Shown here one piece after another: positions 1 to 9,153 of a DNA stretch of 64,000 nt (the stretch's first letter is position 1; the number at the start of each line of letters is the position of its first letter). Made by a program: the position numbers and the translations under genes. The notes below the pieces were generated by a model that saw nothing but the letters and a program-made list of their open reading frames with translations, was not told the DNA's origin and did no database searches. Source of the DNA: Bacteroidota bacterium (GTDB lineage Bacteria > Bacteroidota > Ignavibacteria > Kapaibacteriales > UBA2268); assembly GCA_021780815.1 (NCBI GenBank), contig JAJXYC010000015.1, positions 461,796 to 525,795 on the forward strand, written 5' to 3'.

Positions 1-1289
1 TAATTATCACTATGACCGAAATAGATATCATCTTCTAATTTTTTCTCAAAAATTACTTCCCTAATTTTTCCTAATTGATTTTTATAAAAAATTTCTGTTT
101 TTCTTTTGGATAATTCTCGCAAAATATTTGTTCGTTCTTTTTTAATTTTTTCAGGTATTTTATTCTGCATCGTTGTTGCCAATGTATTATCTCGTTCAGA
201 GTAAGAAAAAACGTGCAAGTAACTAATCGCTAAATTATCTAATAAAGTATATGTTTCTTGAAAATATTCTTCTATCTCATCAGGAAAACCTGTGATAACG
301 TCAACCCCAATACCTGCATCAGGAATATATTGGCTAATTAAATCAATCTTTGTTTTAAATTGTTCTGCTGTATATCTTCTTCGCATTAATTTTAAAATAT
401 TGTTTGAACCACTTTGAAGTGGAATATGGAAATGGTGGCAGATCTTTTGTGATTCAGCAATAAATTTTATAATTTCAGCATTTAATATATTAGGTTCAAT
501 AGAAGAAATTCTAATTCTTATATCAATATCGCTCTCTTCTAATAACTTCAGAACATCTAAGAATCTTTTATTTTGAAATTGATATTCCGATAAATTAATT
601 CCTACTAATACAATTTCATTAAATCCATTACTTTTGACTTTTTCAACAGTGGAAATTATCTCGTTAAAAGGCATAGAGCGGAAATGTCCACGAGCCAAAG
701 GAATTGTACAATATGAGCAGTTGTATTCACAACCATCTTGAATTTTTAAAACTGCTCTTGACCGTGAATCTTCTTCATTACTATAAGCAAACTGAAATTG
801 CACATTTTCGATTTTTGAATCTATTATTTTACTTTCATCTAACTTTTTAAAGTCATCGGAATATTTCAATATATTAAATTTTTCGTTATTTGGAATTATT
901 AAATCAGCACCTTCTATTGAACTAAATTGAAAGGGGTTAATATCAACAGCACATCCTGTAATTATCACGTACAAATTCGGATTAATTTTTAAAGAATGCC
1001 GAATTGCTTTTCTTGCATCAGCATCTGCTTTTTTTGTTACTGAACAAGTATTAATTACTAAAATATCAGCGTCGTTAATATTATCAGCAAGAAAAATCCC
1101 TTGTTCAACAAATTCTTCGGCAATTCTTTGAGTTTCAGCATAGTTCACTTTACAACCAAATGTGGCAAGATATACTTTGTGTTGAGTTGTATTTGCTGAT
1201 ACATTTAAATTAAGACTGCCGAAATTGCTAACATTATTGCTAACATTATTATCATTGTTATAATTATTATATATATCGTTATTGCCCAT
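1..1289 (-). CDS. mtaB: tRNA (N6-threonylcarbamoyladenosine(37)-C2)-methylthiotransferase MtaB (C-terminus outside window)
   Basis: Reverse-strand translation gives ...KVYLATFGCKVNYAETQRIAEEFVEQGIFLADNINDADILVINTCSVTKKADADARKAIR..., the MiaB/MtaB methylthiotransferase N-terminus; runs off the left edge, so it is absent from the ORF track. Confidence 0.85.
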   Translation of the reverse strand, partial: MGNNDIYNNYNNDNNVSNNVSNFGSLNLNVSANTTQHKVYLATFGCKVNYAETQRIAEEFVEQGIFLADNINDADILVINTCSVTKKADADARKAIRHSLKINPNLYVIITGCAVDINPFQFSSIEGADLIIPNNEKFNILKYSDDFKKLDESKIIDSKIENVQFQFAYSNEEDSRSRAVLKIQDGCEYNCSYCTIPLARGHFRSMPFNEIISTVEKVKSNGFNEIVLVGINLSEYQFQNKRFLDVLKLLEESDIDIRIRISSIEPNILNAEIIKFIAESQKICHHFHIPLQSGSNNILKLMRRRYTAEQFKTKIDLISQYIPDAGIGVDVITGFPDEIEEYFQETYTLLDNLAISYLHVFSYSERDNTLATTMQNKIPEKIKKERTNILRELSKRKTEIFYKNQLGKIREVIFEKKLEDDIYFGHSDN

Positions 1290-2190
1290 TTTTGATTATT
1301 TCATTAATAATCTCAATACCATCATAAGATTTATAGAACCAACCATCAACAAAAGCTTTGATTGTGTATTTAATATCCGAAAACGAATTACTCCGAAAAA
1401 TCCATTTTACAGAATATATTAAAGGTCGCAAATTTTTGACTACAAAATTACCATGCATACGGTCAACTGCTATTTGGTTACGAATAAAATAATATCTACG
1501 TGGAGTATGCATTAATTTAAATGGCTCTGCCAACAAAAGTCTATCCAATTTTGCAGATGTTAAAATTCCAGGAGTAAACCCTGCTCTTTTAGCTCTTATA
1601 AAGAAATCACTATCATCTGCAAAAATAAAAAAATTCTTCTGAGGTAATCCAATTTTTTCAATTACACTTCTATGAAAGAATGCCCCTTCAAATGTTAATC
1701 CTTCTGCTGGAATAAAATCTTTATCTAAATCTTCCTGACTAATTATCTGCAACCAAAATGATTTAAATGGATTGGTTAAATTAAATTTAATCGTTTCGTT
1801 ATAAAACACCGTACCATCAACAGAATAACGTAAAGGTGAATAAATCATTTCTTTCTTACGAGCTTTGAACAATTCTTCTAAACAATTTAATCTCACCACC
1901 ACATCATCGTCCATTTGCCAAATCCACTCATAACCCATTTCAAAAGCAACTTTAAACCCTGTAAATTGTCCGCCCGAACCACCTAAATTACCTTGTGTAA
2001 TTACTTTGATTTTAGAGTTATCTTTTTCTAATTTTTGCAAGTAATCCAACGTACCATCAGTTGAACCATTATTTATTACAATTATTTTATCTACTTCTTT
2101 GGTTTGATTTAATAAACCGGCTATTACCTTTTTTAGTAATTCCAACCTATTATATGTTATCACCACTGTCGCAACGGAATCACTAATCAA
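1279..2190 (-). CDS. Family 2 glycosyltransferase
   Basis: VATVVITYNRLELLKKVIAGLLNQT...IIVINNGSTDGT...WIWQMDDDVVV GT-A signature; start of the next gene overlaps its end. Confidence 0.85.
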   Translation of the reverse strand: MISDSVATVVITYNRLELLKKVIAGLLNQTKEVDKIIVINNGSTDGTLDYLQKLEKDNSKIKVITQGNLGGSGGQFTGFKVAFEMGYEWIWQMDDDVVVRLNCLEELFKARKKEMIYSPLRYSVDGTVFYNETIKFNLTNPFKSFWLQIISQEDLDKDFIPAEGLTFEGAFFHRSVIEKIGLPQKNFFIFADDSDFFIRAKRAGFTPGILTSAKLDRLLLAEPFKLMHTPRRYYFIRNQIAVDRMHGNFVVKNLRPLIYSVKWIFRSNSFSDIKYTIKAFVDGWFYKSYDGIEIINEIIKNGQ

Positions 2191-2207
2191 TTTCTACTCC
2201 TCAATTT

Positions 2208-2693
2208 TTATATAATATTTTTATTATGTCCAATGTGAAATAAGTTAGAAGAGGCTTCATTCAATATATATTCTTTCACTGTGTTTAACGAATATTTATA
2301 CGAAGGTATAAATAGTAAATTTTGGGCTTTTTCGAAATCTATCCAAAAATAATCAGTATGCTCCTCAGAAATTTTTACTTCTTGGTCTTCTTTAACTTCA
2401 AAAGCAAAAATTGGCGAAAAACAAATTCCATCACGGTGCACGCTATAATAAGTTGCAACTTGTGGAACAACCCAAATATTTAGAATGTCTTGAATACCTG
2501 TTTCTTCTTTTACTTCTCTTATAGACGTTTGTAGTGCTGTTTCATCTCCGATAGAAGTTCCTGTACATATTTGCCAAATATTAGGATAAACTTCATCATA
2601 TTCACTTCTTTTCAAAATTAAAAATTTTACTAAACTTGTATCGTTTTCACGATAAAAAATTACAACTTGAACTGTGTCAGAAAAAATTTTCAT
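2208..2693 (-). CDS. NUDIX hydrolase
   Basis: Exact Nudix box GX5EX7REVKEETGI (GTSIGDETALQTSIREVKEETGI). Confidence 0.9.
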   Translation of the reverse strand: MKIFSDTVQVVIFYRENDTSLVKFLILKRSEYDEVYPNIWQICTGTSIGDETALQTSIREVKEETGIQDILNIWVVPQVATYYSVHRDGICFSPIFAFEVKEDQEVKISEEHTDYFWIDFEKAQNLLFIPSYKYSLNTVKEYILNEASSNLFHIGHNKNII

Positions 2694-2749
2694 TTTTGTC
2701 CCTAAAAATTTTGTAAATTACGATTTTTGATTTAATTAAAGAAAAATAA

Positions 2750-3955
2750 ATGGAAACAAAAACTTTTAATCTAATTATAGTTGACGATTCTAAAATGACT
2801 GTTGAGACAGTTGCATCAATGATTGAGCATTGCAAAGAACCACATTTTAATATTTTTAAAGCTTATTCCGGAATGGATTGCTTGCGTTTACTTGGCAATC
2901 ACGAAGTGGACTTAATACTTATGGATATAGTTATGGAAAATTTTGATGGATTTGAAACAACAAAAGTAATAAGAGCAAATCCAAAATATGAAAATATACC
3001 TATCATTTTTATGACTGCGAATGACCCTGATGCAAAGATGAAGGAATTCGCCATTACTCATGGGGGTATTGACTATTTACTTAAACCTTTTACCGACAAA
3101 GAAATTTGTAATTACCTTGGGCTTTATACACGGTTCCTTGTTCGTGAAAGAATAATTAATAACACGCTTTCCAATTTAAATTTGCAATTAAATAAAGAAG
3201 TCATTGAAAAAAATAATGCTTTAAAAGAATTAAAAGAAGCTCTCGAAATTAGACACAAAATGTTTTCAATTATTTCTCACGATTTAAAAAATCCAATTCT
3301 TGGATTTAAGACTTTGATTGATGATTATGTTTCTAATTTTGACTCATTAGATATTAAAGATTTTCAGGAATTACTCCAATTATTGCAAAAATCTTCTGAT
3401 AACTTAGGTTCATTATTACAGGATTTATTAATGTGGGCTAACTTTCAAAGAAATCAAATTTCTTTTAATCCTGTTGAATTTGATTTATCTTATATTGCTA
3501 ATCAAACTATTGAACAATCTAAATTGCAAGCACAAGCAAAAAAAATTGTAATTGCCTCCCAAATTCCCAGTGAAACTTTTGTGTTTGCAGACCCAAATTT
3601 AATAAATCTAATTTTGCGTAACTTAATTAGCAATGCTATTAAGTTCACCCCCTCTGGTGGTTTTGTTACCCTTTTTTCAAAAATTATTAAAGAGCAAAAA
3701 TTAGTTGAAGTTTCTGTTTCTGATACGGGCGTTGGCATAGATGAACATAGAATTAACAGCCTATTTAATCTTTCTACACAAAAGTCTACATTAGGAACTA
3801 ACAATGAAACTGGCACTGGTCTGGGACTAATTTTGGTTAAAGATGCTGTTGCTATGAATCGTGGCGAAATTAATGTAACCAGCAAATTAAATAAAGGCAC
3901 TACTTTTTCTTTTACTTTGCCTTTTGCTGAACATGAAATACACATTGATTTGTAA
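2750..3955 (+). CDS. Soluble hybrid protein: N-terminal receiver domain plus HisKA/HATPase histidine kinase
   Basis: REC motifs (IVDDSKMT, DLILMDIVM, K in LLKPF), H-box SHDLKNPILGF, N-box NLISNAIKFTP, G-box DTGVGID and GTGLGL. Confidence 0.9.
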   Translation: METKTFNLIIVDDSKMTVETVASMIEHCKEPHFNIFKAYSGMDCLRLLGNHEVDLILMDIVMENFDGFETTKVIRANPKYENIPIIFMTANDPDAKMKEFAITHGGIDYLLKPFTDKEICNYLGLYTRFLVRERIINNTLSNLNLQLNKEVIEKNNALKELKEALEIRHKMFSIISHDLKNPILGFKTLIDDYVSNFDSLDIKDFQELLQLLQKSSDNLGSLLQDLLMWANFQRNQISFNPVEFDLSYIANQTIEQSKLQAQAKKIVIASQIPSETFVFADPNLINLILRNLISNAIKFTPSGGFVTLFSKIIKEQKLVEVSVSDTGVGIDEHRINSLFNLSTQKSTLGTNNETGTGLGLILVKDAVAMNRGEINVTSKLNKGTTFSFTLPFAEHEIHIDL

Positions 3956-3959
3956 TGTT

Positions 3960-3994
3960 TTTGAAAATAAAAACTATAACACTTTATTTTCAAA
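3960..3994. repeat. Inverted repeat, 12-bp perfect arms (TTTGAAAATAAA/TTTATTTTCAAA), 11-nt loop
   Basis: Read directly; just downstream of the REC-kinase gene, no clear T-tract. Confidence 0.75.
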
Positions 3995-4078
3995 CAATCA
4001 CTTAATTATTATTTCAAAAAAATTTCATAATTTGCTATTCTTAATTTGTTGTTTTATCTTTAATTTAAAATAAAGAAT

Positions 4079-5983
4079 ATGAAAATTTATTACTATTTAT
4101 TTTTATACATATTTTTAATTATTCCGGCAAAAAATATAGCATTAGCTAATGCAGATTCAACAGAAATATTCGCTATACAACCACGAATTGGTATTAATTA
4201 CAACTTTTATATAGCAGATTTTAATGGATACCAAGGCACAGTAGATTGTGGGCATTTTACAAATGGATTTGGCTGGGAAATACCATTAGGTATTTCATTA
4301 GAAAAATATTTCACTGTATCAACTTATGGCGAACTTGGTTTATTTTATAATTTCGGTAAGGGATCTTTAACACAATCAATGTCTTTCCCGATGCGAGATT
4401 TAAACAATGGTAATATTGTAGATGTTCAAACATCAAATCAATTAAATATGAATATATCGTTTTTAGAGTTAAATCCTTCAGTAGGATATGATATTTTTCA
4501 AAAAGATGATTATTTCACACGTTTAAATGGTGGTTTGAATTTTTCTATTCCTATAAAAAAGACATTTGACCAAAAGGAAGTCCTTTCTTCTCCAAGTAAC
4601 GCATATTTTGTTAATAATAATAACAATCACGTAAAGGAACGTCCTTTGGCAAGTGGAACAATTACCACTATGAACTCATTATTAATAGCACCAAAAGTAG
4701 CAATTGAAACTGTAACAAAAAGTTATGGTACATTTCATCTTTCAATTTCATATTTACTCAATAATTATACAAGCGATGTAAATTGGAAATCTTTCTCTGT
4801 ACGGTATGAATATGGATATAGATTTTCAATAAAAGAAGCCAAAAAAGAAGCACCAAAAATTATAGAAGTACCACCTGAACCAATTCCTGTAATTGTTGAA
4901 CCTAAACCAAGTATCACATTAAAAAATCTTCATATCGTAGGACAAATAGAATTTGGCAATGAATTGCTTGCAAGTTTACCTGTTGTTAATAGCGTATTCT
5001 TCCAAAATGAAAGTGCCGAAATACCCAACCAATATAAGACAAGAGATTTACCAGTATCTAACTTTTCAGGTGATGCTGTAAAAATTCACGATTATTTATT
5101 ACCAAGAATAGCCGAAATTGTTGCAAAAAATCCCAATGCTATTGTTACTTTACAATCGGCAACTTCGGGACAAACAAACGAACCAACAGGATTGGAACTG
5201 TCAAAAGCAAGAGCCAATGCAGTCAAAGATTATTTAATTAATCTGGGAGTGCCAAAAAATAAAATAAAAGAAGAATCTTTATTAACTCCTAAAAATCCAT
5301 CTAATCAAGATTTTAAAGAAGGAGTTGCAGAAAATCAACGTGTTGATCTAATTTTAACAAATGCTCCTTTACAAGAATACGTAAATTTGCAAAAATATGC
5401 TAATTTTAAAGGAAAACTTATTTTTGATGCGGACGTAAAAAACTTTAAAAATGAAAAAGTTGAAATTGAAAATAATTTAAATAATCAAAAAATACTAATT
5501 AATCATGCAGGAACGTACGAAATTCCGCTAAATTACAGATTGCCAGATAACTTTGTTCAAGACACAGCAAAAATTTCTTTCAATTTCAAAGGTCAAGAAC
5601 AACATTCTGAAAAAATTATACAATACAATGATTTCCCAAAACAACAAGTAAATTTAAATTTAGATAACTTTTTAGCAATTTTACGTTTTGATTACAATAG
5701 TAGTAAAATTAGCGATGAAAATCAAGAACTTTTAAAACAATTAGTGGCTAAATTGCCTACTGATGCTACAATTGAAATATTAGGAAGTACTGATGAGCTT
5801 GGGACACAACAAAGAAATGCTATTTTAGCTCATGAACGAGCTGAAAACACAATGAACTTTATCAAATCTATTTCAGGAGATAAATTGAATATTGTTATAG
5901 GCACTAACAACGATAAATTCCCAGAAGATACTCCACAAGGTAGATTTTTGAATCGCTCTATTAGAATTAAAGTTAAAAAATAA
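4079..5983 (+). CDS. OmpA-family outer membrane protein with N-terminal barrel-like region and two OmpA-like segments
   Basis: Signal peptide; OmpA-like segments LELSKARANAVKDYLINLGVPKNKI and ILRFDYNSSKISDENQELLKQL...ILGSTDELGTQQRNAILAHERAENTMNFI...GRFLNRSIRIKV. Confidence 0.8.
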   Translation: MKIYYYLFLYIFLIIPAKNIALANADSTEIFAIQPRIGINYNFYIADFNGYQGTVDCGHFTNGFGWEIPLGISLEKYFTVSTYGELGLFYNFGKGSLTQSMSFPMRDLNNGNIVDVQTSNQLNMNISFLELNPSVGYDIFQKDDYFTRLNGGLNFSIPIKKTFDQKEVLSSPSNAYFVNNNNNHVKERPLASGTITTMNSLLIAPKVAIETVTKSYGTFHLSISYLLNNYTSDVNWKSFSVRYEYGYRFSIKEAKKEAPKIIEVPPEPIPVIVEPKPSITLKNLHIVGQIEFGNELLASLPVVNSVFFQNESAEIPNQYKTRDLPVSNFSGDAVKIHDYLLPRIAEIVAKNPNAIVTLQSATSGQTNEPTGLELSKARANAVKDYLINLGVPKNKIKEESLLTPKNPSNQDFKEGVAENQRVDLILTNAPLQEYVNLQKYANFKGKLIFDADVKNFKNEKVEIENNLNNQKILINHAGTYEIPLNYRLPDNFVQDTAKISFNFKGQEQHSEKIIQYNDFPKQQVNLNLDNFLAILRFDYNSSKISDENQELLKQLVAKLPTDATIEILGSTDELGTQQRNAILAHERAENTMNFIKSISGDKLNIVIGTNNDKFPEDTPQGRFLNRSIRIKVKK

Positions 5984-6011
5984 TTAAGAAACAATTAATG
6001 AAATAACAAGT

Positions 6012-7013
6012 TTACAGAAATAACTGTTTAAAGGCTTGGAAAGCATTGTCTAAACTTATTAAATCAAGATTATCTTTTTCTTTTGAATTATTTGCAGGGG
6101 TTAAAATAATATTTTTCTGGTTCATTGGTCCCCATCGTCTTGGACCAATATTCGGTGAATTTGGATAAAATCCTATAATTTTCTTGTCAAGTGAAGCAGC
6201 TATATGTAAAACTCCAGTTGAATTTGTAATAATTCCTTCCGATAAATTTATTAAAGTTATCATTTCTTCTAAATTGATTTTACCACTTAAATTCAATATA
6301 CTCCGCTCATTATTAACAACATAATCACATAGTTCTTTTTCGCTTTCAACACCAGTTATAATTACTTGGTATTCAGTTTCGCACGTAATTTTAAATGCTA
6401 ATTGTCTATACTTTTGATTTGACCACTTCGGAGCAGAATCACCTCCACCTGGGTGGATAATAACTACTTTCTTATTAAAATCAAACGGGATTTTATTCTT
6501 CAAATTTTCTAATGTCTTAGCAGTAATTATTGGTTTTATAAGCTCGCAATTATAACTTTCATTAGTCAGAAATGAAATAAGATTCAAATTGTATTCACAT
6601 TCATTTTTTTTGCCTATTTTTCTATGTTCATAGACTTTTTTATTCAACAAAAAAGAATACCACCGATAACCACTTCCTATACGCAATGGTAATTTTACTT
6701 GATAAGCTGCCCATACCTCATCAAATTTTAAACGTGGAAAGAAAATTGCATCTAAATTCAAATTGAGCAAAAATTCTTTAAGTTTAATATTTAATTTATC
6801 AACAAAATAAAACTCATCTATTGATGGTTGATTGTATAAAAGTGGCTTAACATAACTATTAGCAATAATAATAATTTTTGAATCAGGGAAACTCTGTTTT
6901 AAAGCTTTTACCATCGGCAAAGTTAAGACCATATCGCCTAATCTATCTGTACGAATAATTCCTATTCTCTTAATACTTAAATTATTTTTTATTTTTTTGT
7001 TCAATTTATTCAA
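6012..7013 (-). CDS. Glycosyltransferase family 9 (ADP-heptose:LPS heptosyltransferase-like)
   Basis: IGIIRTDRLGDMVLTLPMVKALKQSFP ... VVIIHPGGGDSAPKWSNQKYRQLA ... NSTGVLHIAASLDKKIIGFYP. Confidence 0.9.
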   Translation of the reverse strand: MNKLNKKIKNNLSIKRIGIIRTDRLGDMVLTLPMVKALKQSFPDSKIIIIANSYVKPLLYNQPSIDEFYFVDKLNIKLKEFLLNLNLDAIFFPRLKFDEVWAAYQVKLPLRIGSGYRWYSFLLNKKVYEHRKIGKKNECEYNLNLISFLTNESYNCELIKPIITAKTLENLKNKIPFDFNKKVVIIHPGGGDSAPKWSNQKYRQLAFKITCETEYQVIITGVESEKELCDYVVNNERSILNLSGKINLEEMITLINLSEGIITNSTGVLHIAASLDKKIIGFYPNSPNIGPRRWGPMNQKNIILTPANNSKEKDNLDLISLDNAFQAFKQLFL

Positions 7014-7078
7014 TTAATTCGTTTTTAAAAATTATATAATTACAAAACTACTAATTTATAATTTTTTATTTAAAGAAA

Positions 7079-8464
7079 ATGGCAATAATATCTTCAATTT
7101 CAGGGTTAAGGGCAACATTAAGCGATGATAGCTTAAATCAAAGTTTAATATACAAGTATGCAAAAGCATTCCATAAATTTTTACAAGATGGAACATTGAT
7201 CATTGGACGAGATGGTCGTCCTTCTGGTAAATGGATTGAAAAAGTACTAATAGAAACTTTCACCAAATTAGGTCGCAAATATATTGCAATTGGAGTTGTT
7301 CCCTCTCCTACTGTTCAATTGATTACACAAATAATGAATGCCGCAGGTGGAATTTCCATAACAGCATCGCATAACCCCGATGATTGGAATGGCTTAAAAT
7401 TTATTAATTCACAGGGAATATTCTTAGATAAAGATGAAAATATCAAATTGCAAAATATACTCGCTGCTATTCAGCACGAGGATAATGGTTCTTTGGTTCA
7501 ATCAAACTCTGATTTTAACGAAACTAACGAAGCAAATAAAAACGCTTTAACAGCACACATTGACAATATACTTAAATTACATTATATTACTGATTTTAAT
7601 ATAATAAATAAATTAGCAGAAATAAATTTAACAGCAGTAATTGATGCAGTAAACTCATCAGGTTCAGCCATAGTTCCAAATTTACTCGATAGAATGAACG
7701 TAAATTACAAGAAATTATATTGCGATGGCACAGGTATCTTCCCTCATTTACCAGAGCCTTTACCACAAAATCTACAAAAATTATCTAATACTGTTAAAGA
7801 AACAAAAGCAGATTTGGGAATTGCTGTAGACCCAGATGCTGATAGATTAGTGCTAATAGATGAAAATGGCATCCCAATTGGAGAAGAAAATACTATTGTG
7901 CTTGCAATTTATGCTCTATTGAGTTCAATTGACAATGCAAAAGAAGCGAAAATTGTTGTCAATCATTCTACAACAATGGGGGTAGAATTTATCGCAAGTA
8001 AATTTGGTGCAAAAGTTTTTAGGTCATCCGTTGGTGAAATTAACGTTGTTAAAAAGATGATTGAAGTTGGTGCAATGATTGGTGGAGAAGGTAGCGGCGG
8101 AGTTATTTTACCTGCTTCCCATTATGGTCGTGATTCGCTCGTCGGAATTTCTTTGATTTTATCATTAATTGCCCGTTCGGGTAAAACTTTAAGTCAATTA
8201 CGAAAAGAAATTCCTAATTACTTCTTAAAAAAAATTAAAATTGATTTTAATGGAGACCTAAATAAAAAAATTAATTTAATAAAGAATTACTATACCAACC
8301 AAGAAATCGTTTTAGAAGATGGGATGAAAATTAATTTTTCGGACTTTTGGATTCAAATTCGCAAATCAAATACTGAACCTATCGTCAGAGTAATTTGTGA
8401 AGCAATTAATTCTGACAAGTCCGAAAAAGAACTTGAAAAAATTTTAAATTTAATACAAGTTTAG
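7079..8464 (+). CDS. Phosphoglucosamine mutase / phosphomannomutase family protein
   Basis: IGRDGRPSG, catalytic ITASHNPDDWNGLKF, metal-binding VDPDADRLVLID, GGEGSGGVI, C-terminal RKSNTEPIVRVI. Confidence 0.9.
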   Translation: MAIISSISGLRATLSDDSLNQSLIYKYAKAFHKFLQDGTLIIGRDGRPSGKWIEKVLIETFTKLGRKYIAIGVVPSPTVQLITQIMNAAGGISITASHNPDDWNGLKFINSQGIFLDKDENIKLQNILAAIQHEDNGSLVQSNSDFNETNEANKNALTAHIDNILKLHYITDFNIINKLAEINLTAVIDAVNSSGSAIVPNLLDRMNVNYKKLYCDGTGIFPHLPEPLPQNLQKLSNTVKETKADLGIAVDPDADRLVLIDENGIPIGEENTIVLAIYALLSSIDNAKEAKIVVNHSTTMGVEFIASKFGAKVFRSSVGEINVVKKMIEVGAMIGGEGSGGVILPASHYGRDSLVGISLILSLIARSGKTLSQLRKEIPNYFLKKIKIDFNGDLNKKINLIKNYYTNQEIVLEDGMKINFSDFWIQIRKSNTEPIVRVICEAINSDKSEKELEKILNLIQV

Positions 8465-8501
8465 TTTTTTATAGAAATTAAATAAAAATAAAAAAAAATA
8501 C

Positions 8502-8529
8502 TTTTTTAGGTATTTTTTTAGGTATTTTT
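8502..8529. repeat. Overlapping 12-bp tandem repeat (TTTTTTAGGTAT x2 plus partial)
   Basis: ttttttaggtattttt at 8502-8517 and 8514-8529, directly upstream of the ECF sigma gene. Confidence 0.8.
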
Positions 8530-8565
8530 GTAACAATTAACCTTTTTTTTTATCTATTATATTAA

Positions 8566-9150
8566 ATGAAAGATAATTATGAAATATTAAGTGACGAAGA
8601 ATTGTTTTCACTGCTTTCAGAAAGCAAAGAGGTGAGTCATATTGCTTTTTCTATACTTTATAATCGTTACTCGAAGATAATATACACTTATATCTATAAA
8701 TTTTTAGGGAAAAATAAGTTCTTTATTCAAGATATATATCAGGAAGCTTTTATTAGGTTATATAAATTAGCACTTACAAAGCAATTTCAAGATATAACTA
8801 TGAACAATTTCCATTCATATTTGTATCAAATAGTCAAAAATCTGTGTATAAGCTATCACAACAACAAAGAAAGGCAAGAAAAAATGAAAGAGGAACTGGA
8901 ACAAAGCAATCATATAAATACTTCAAATGAAGAAGAAACTTTGGAATTAGTGAGAGAAGCCGTTGCTAAATTGCCTTATAATTTACGTGAAATTTTTATT
9001 TTAAGCGAGTATGAAGGTCTTTCTTATGATACAATTGAAAAAATAACTGGTATTAAACAATCCAATATCAGAGTGAGAATATATCGTGCCCGCAAGTTAA
9101 TTAAAGAAATGGTTGTCAATATGAGAAAACAAATGAATAAAGTGAGTTGA
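8566..9150 (+). CDS. ECF-family RNA polymerase sigma-70 factor
   Basis: Region 2 (FSILYNRYSKIIYTYIYKFLGKNKFFIQDIYQEAFIRLYKLA) and region 4 HTH (LPYNLREIFILSEYEGLSYDTIEKITGIKQSNIRVRIYRARKLIKE). Confidence 0.9.
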   Translation: MKDNYEILSDEELFSLLSESKEVSHIAFSILYNRYSKIIYTYIYKFLGKNKFFIQDIYQEAFIRLYKLALTKQFQDITMNNFHSYLYQIVKNLCISYHNNKERQEKMKEELEQSNHINTSNEEETLELVREAVAKLPYNLREIFILSEYEGLSYDTIEKITGIKQSNIRVRIYRARKLIKEMVVNMRKQMNKVS

Positions 9151-9153
9151 AAA

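Noticed and set aside
3502-3993. 163-aa minus-strand ORF antisense to the REC-kinase gene
   Set aside because: Lies entirely opposite a well-supported kinase domain; composition looks like a by-product of codon bias, with no motif.
8529-8557. Possible ECF-type promoter (TGTAAC ... TCTA) for sigma autoregulation
   Set aside because: Spacing of ~19 nt is too long for typical ECF promoters and the start site would fall at the ATG; the TAnnTTTG element is a better reading.
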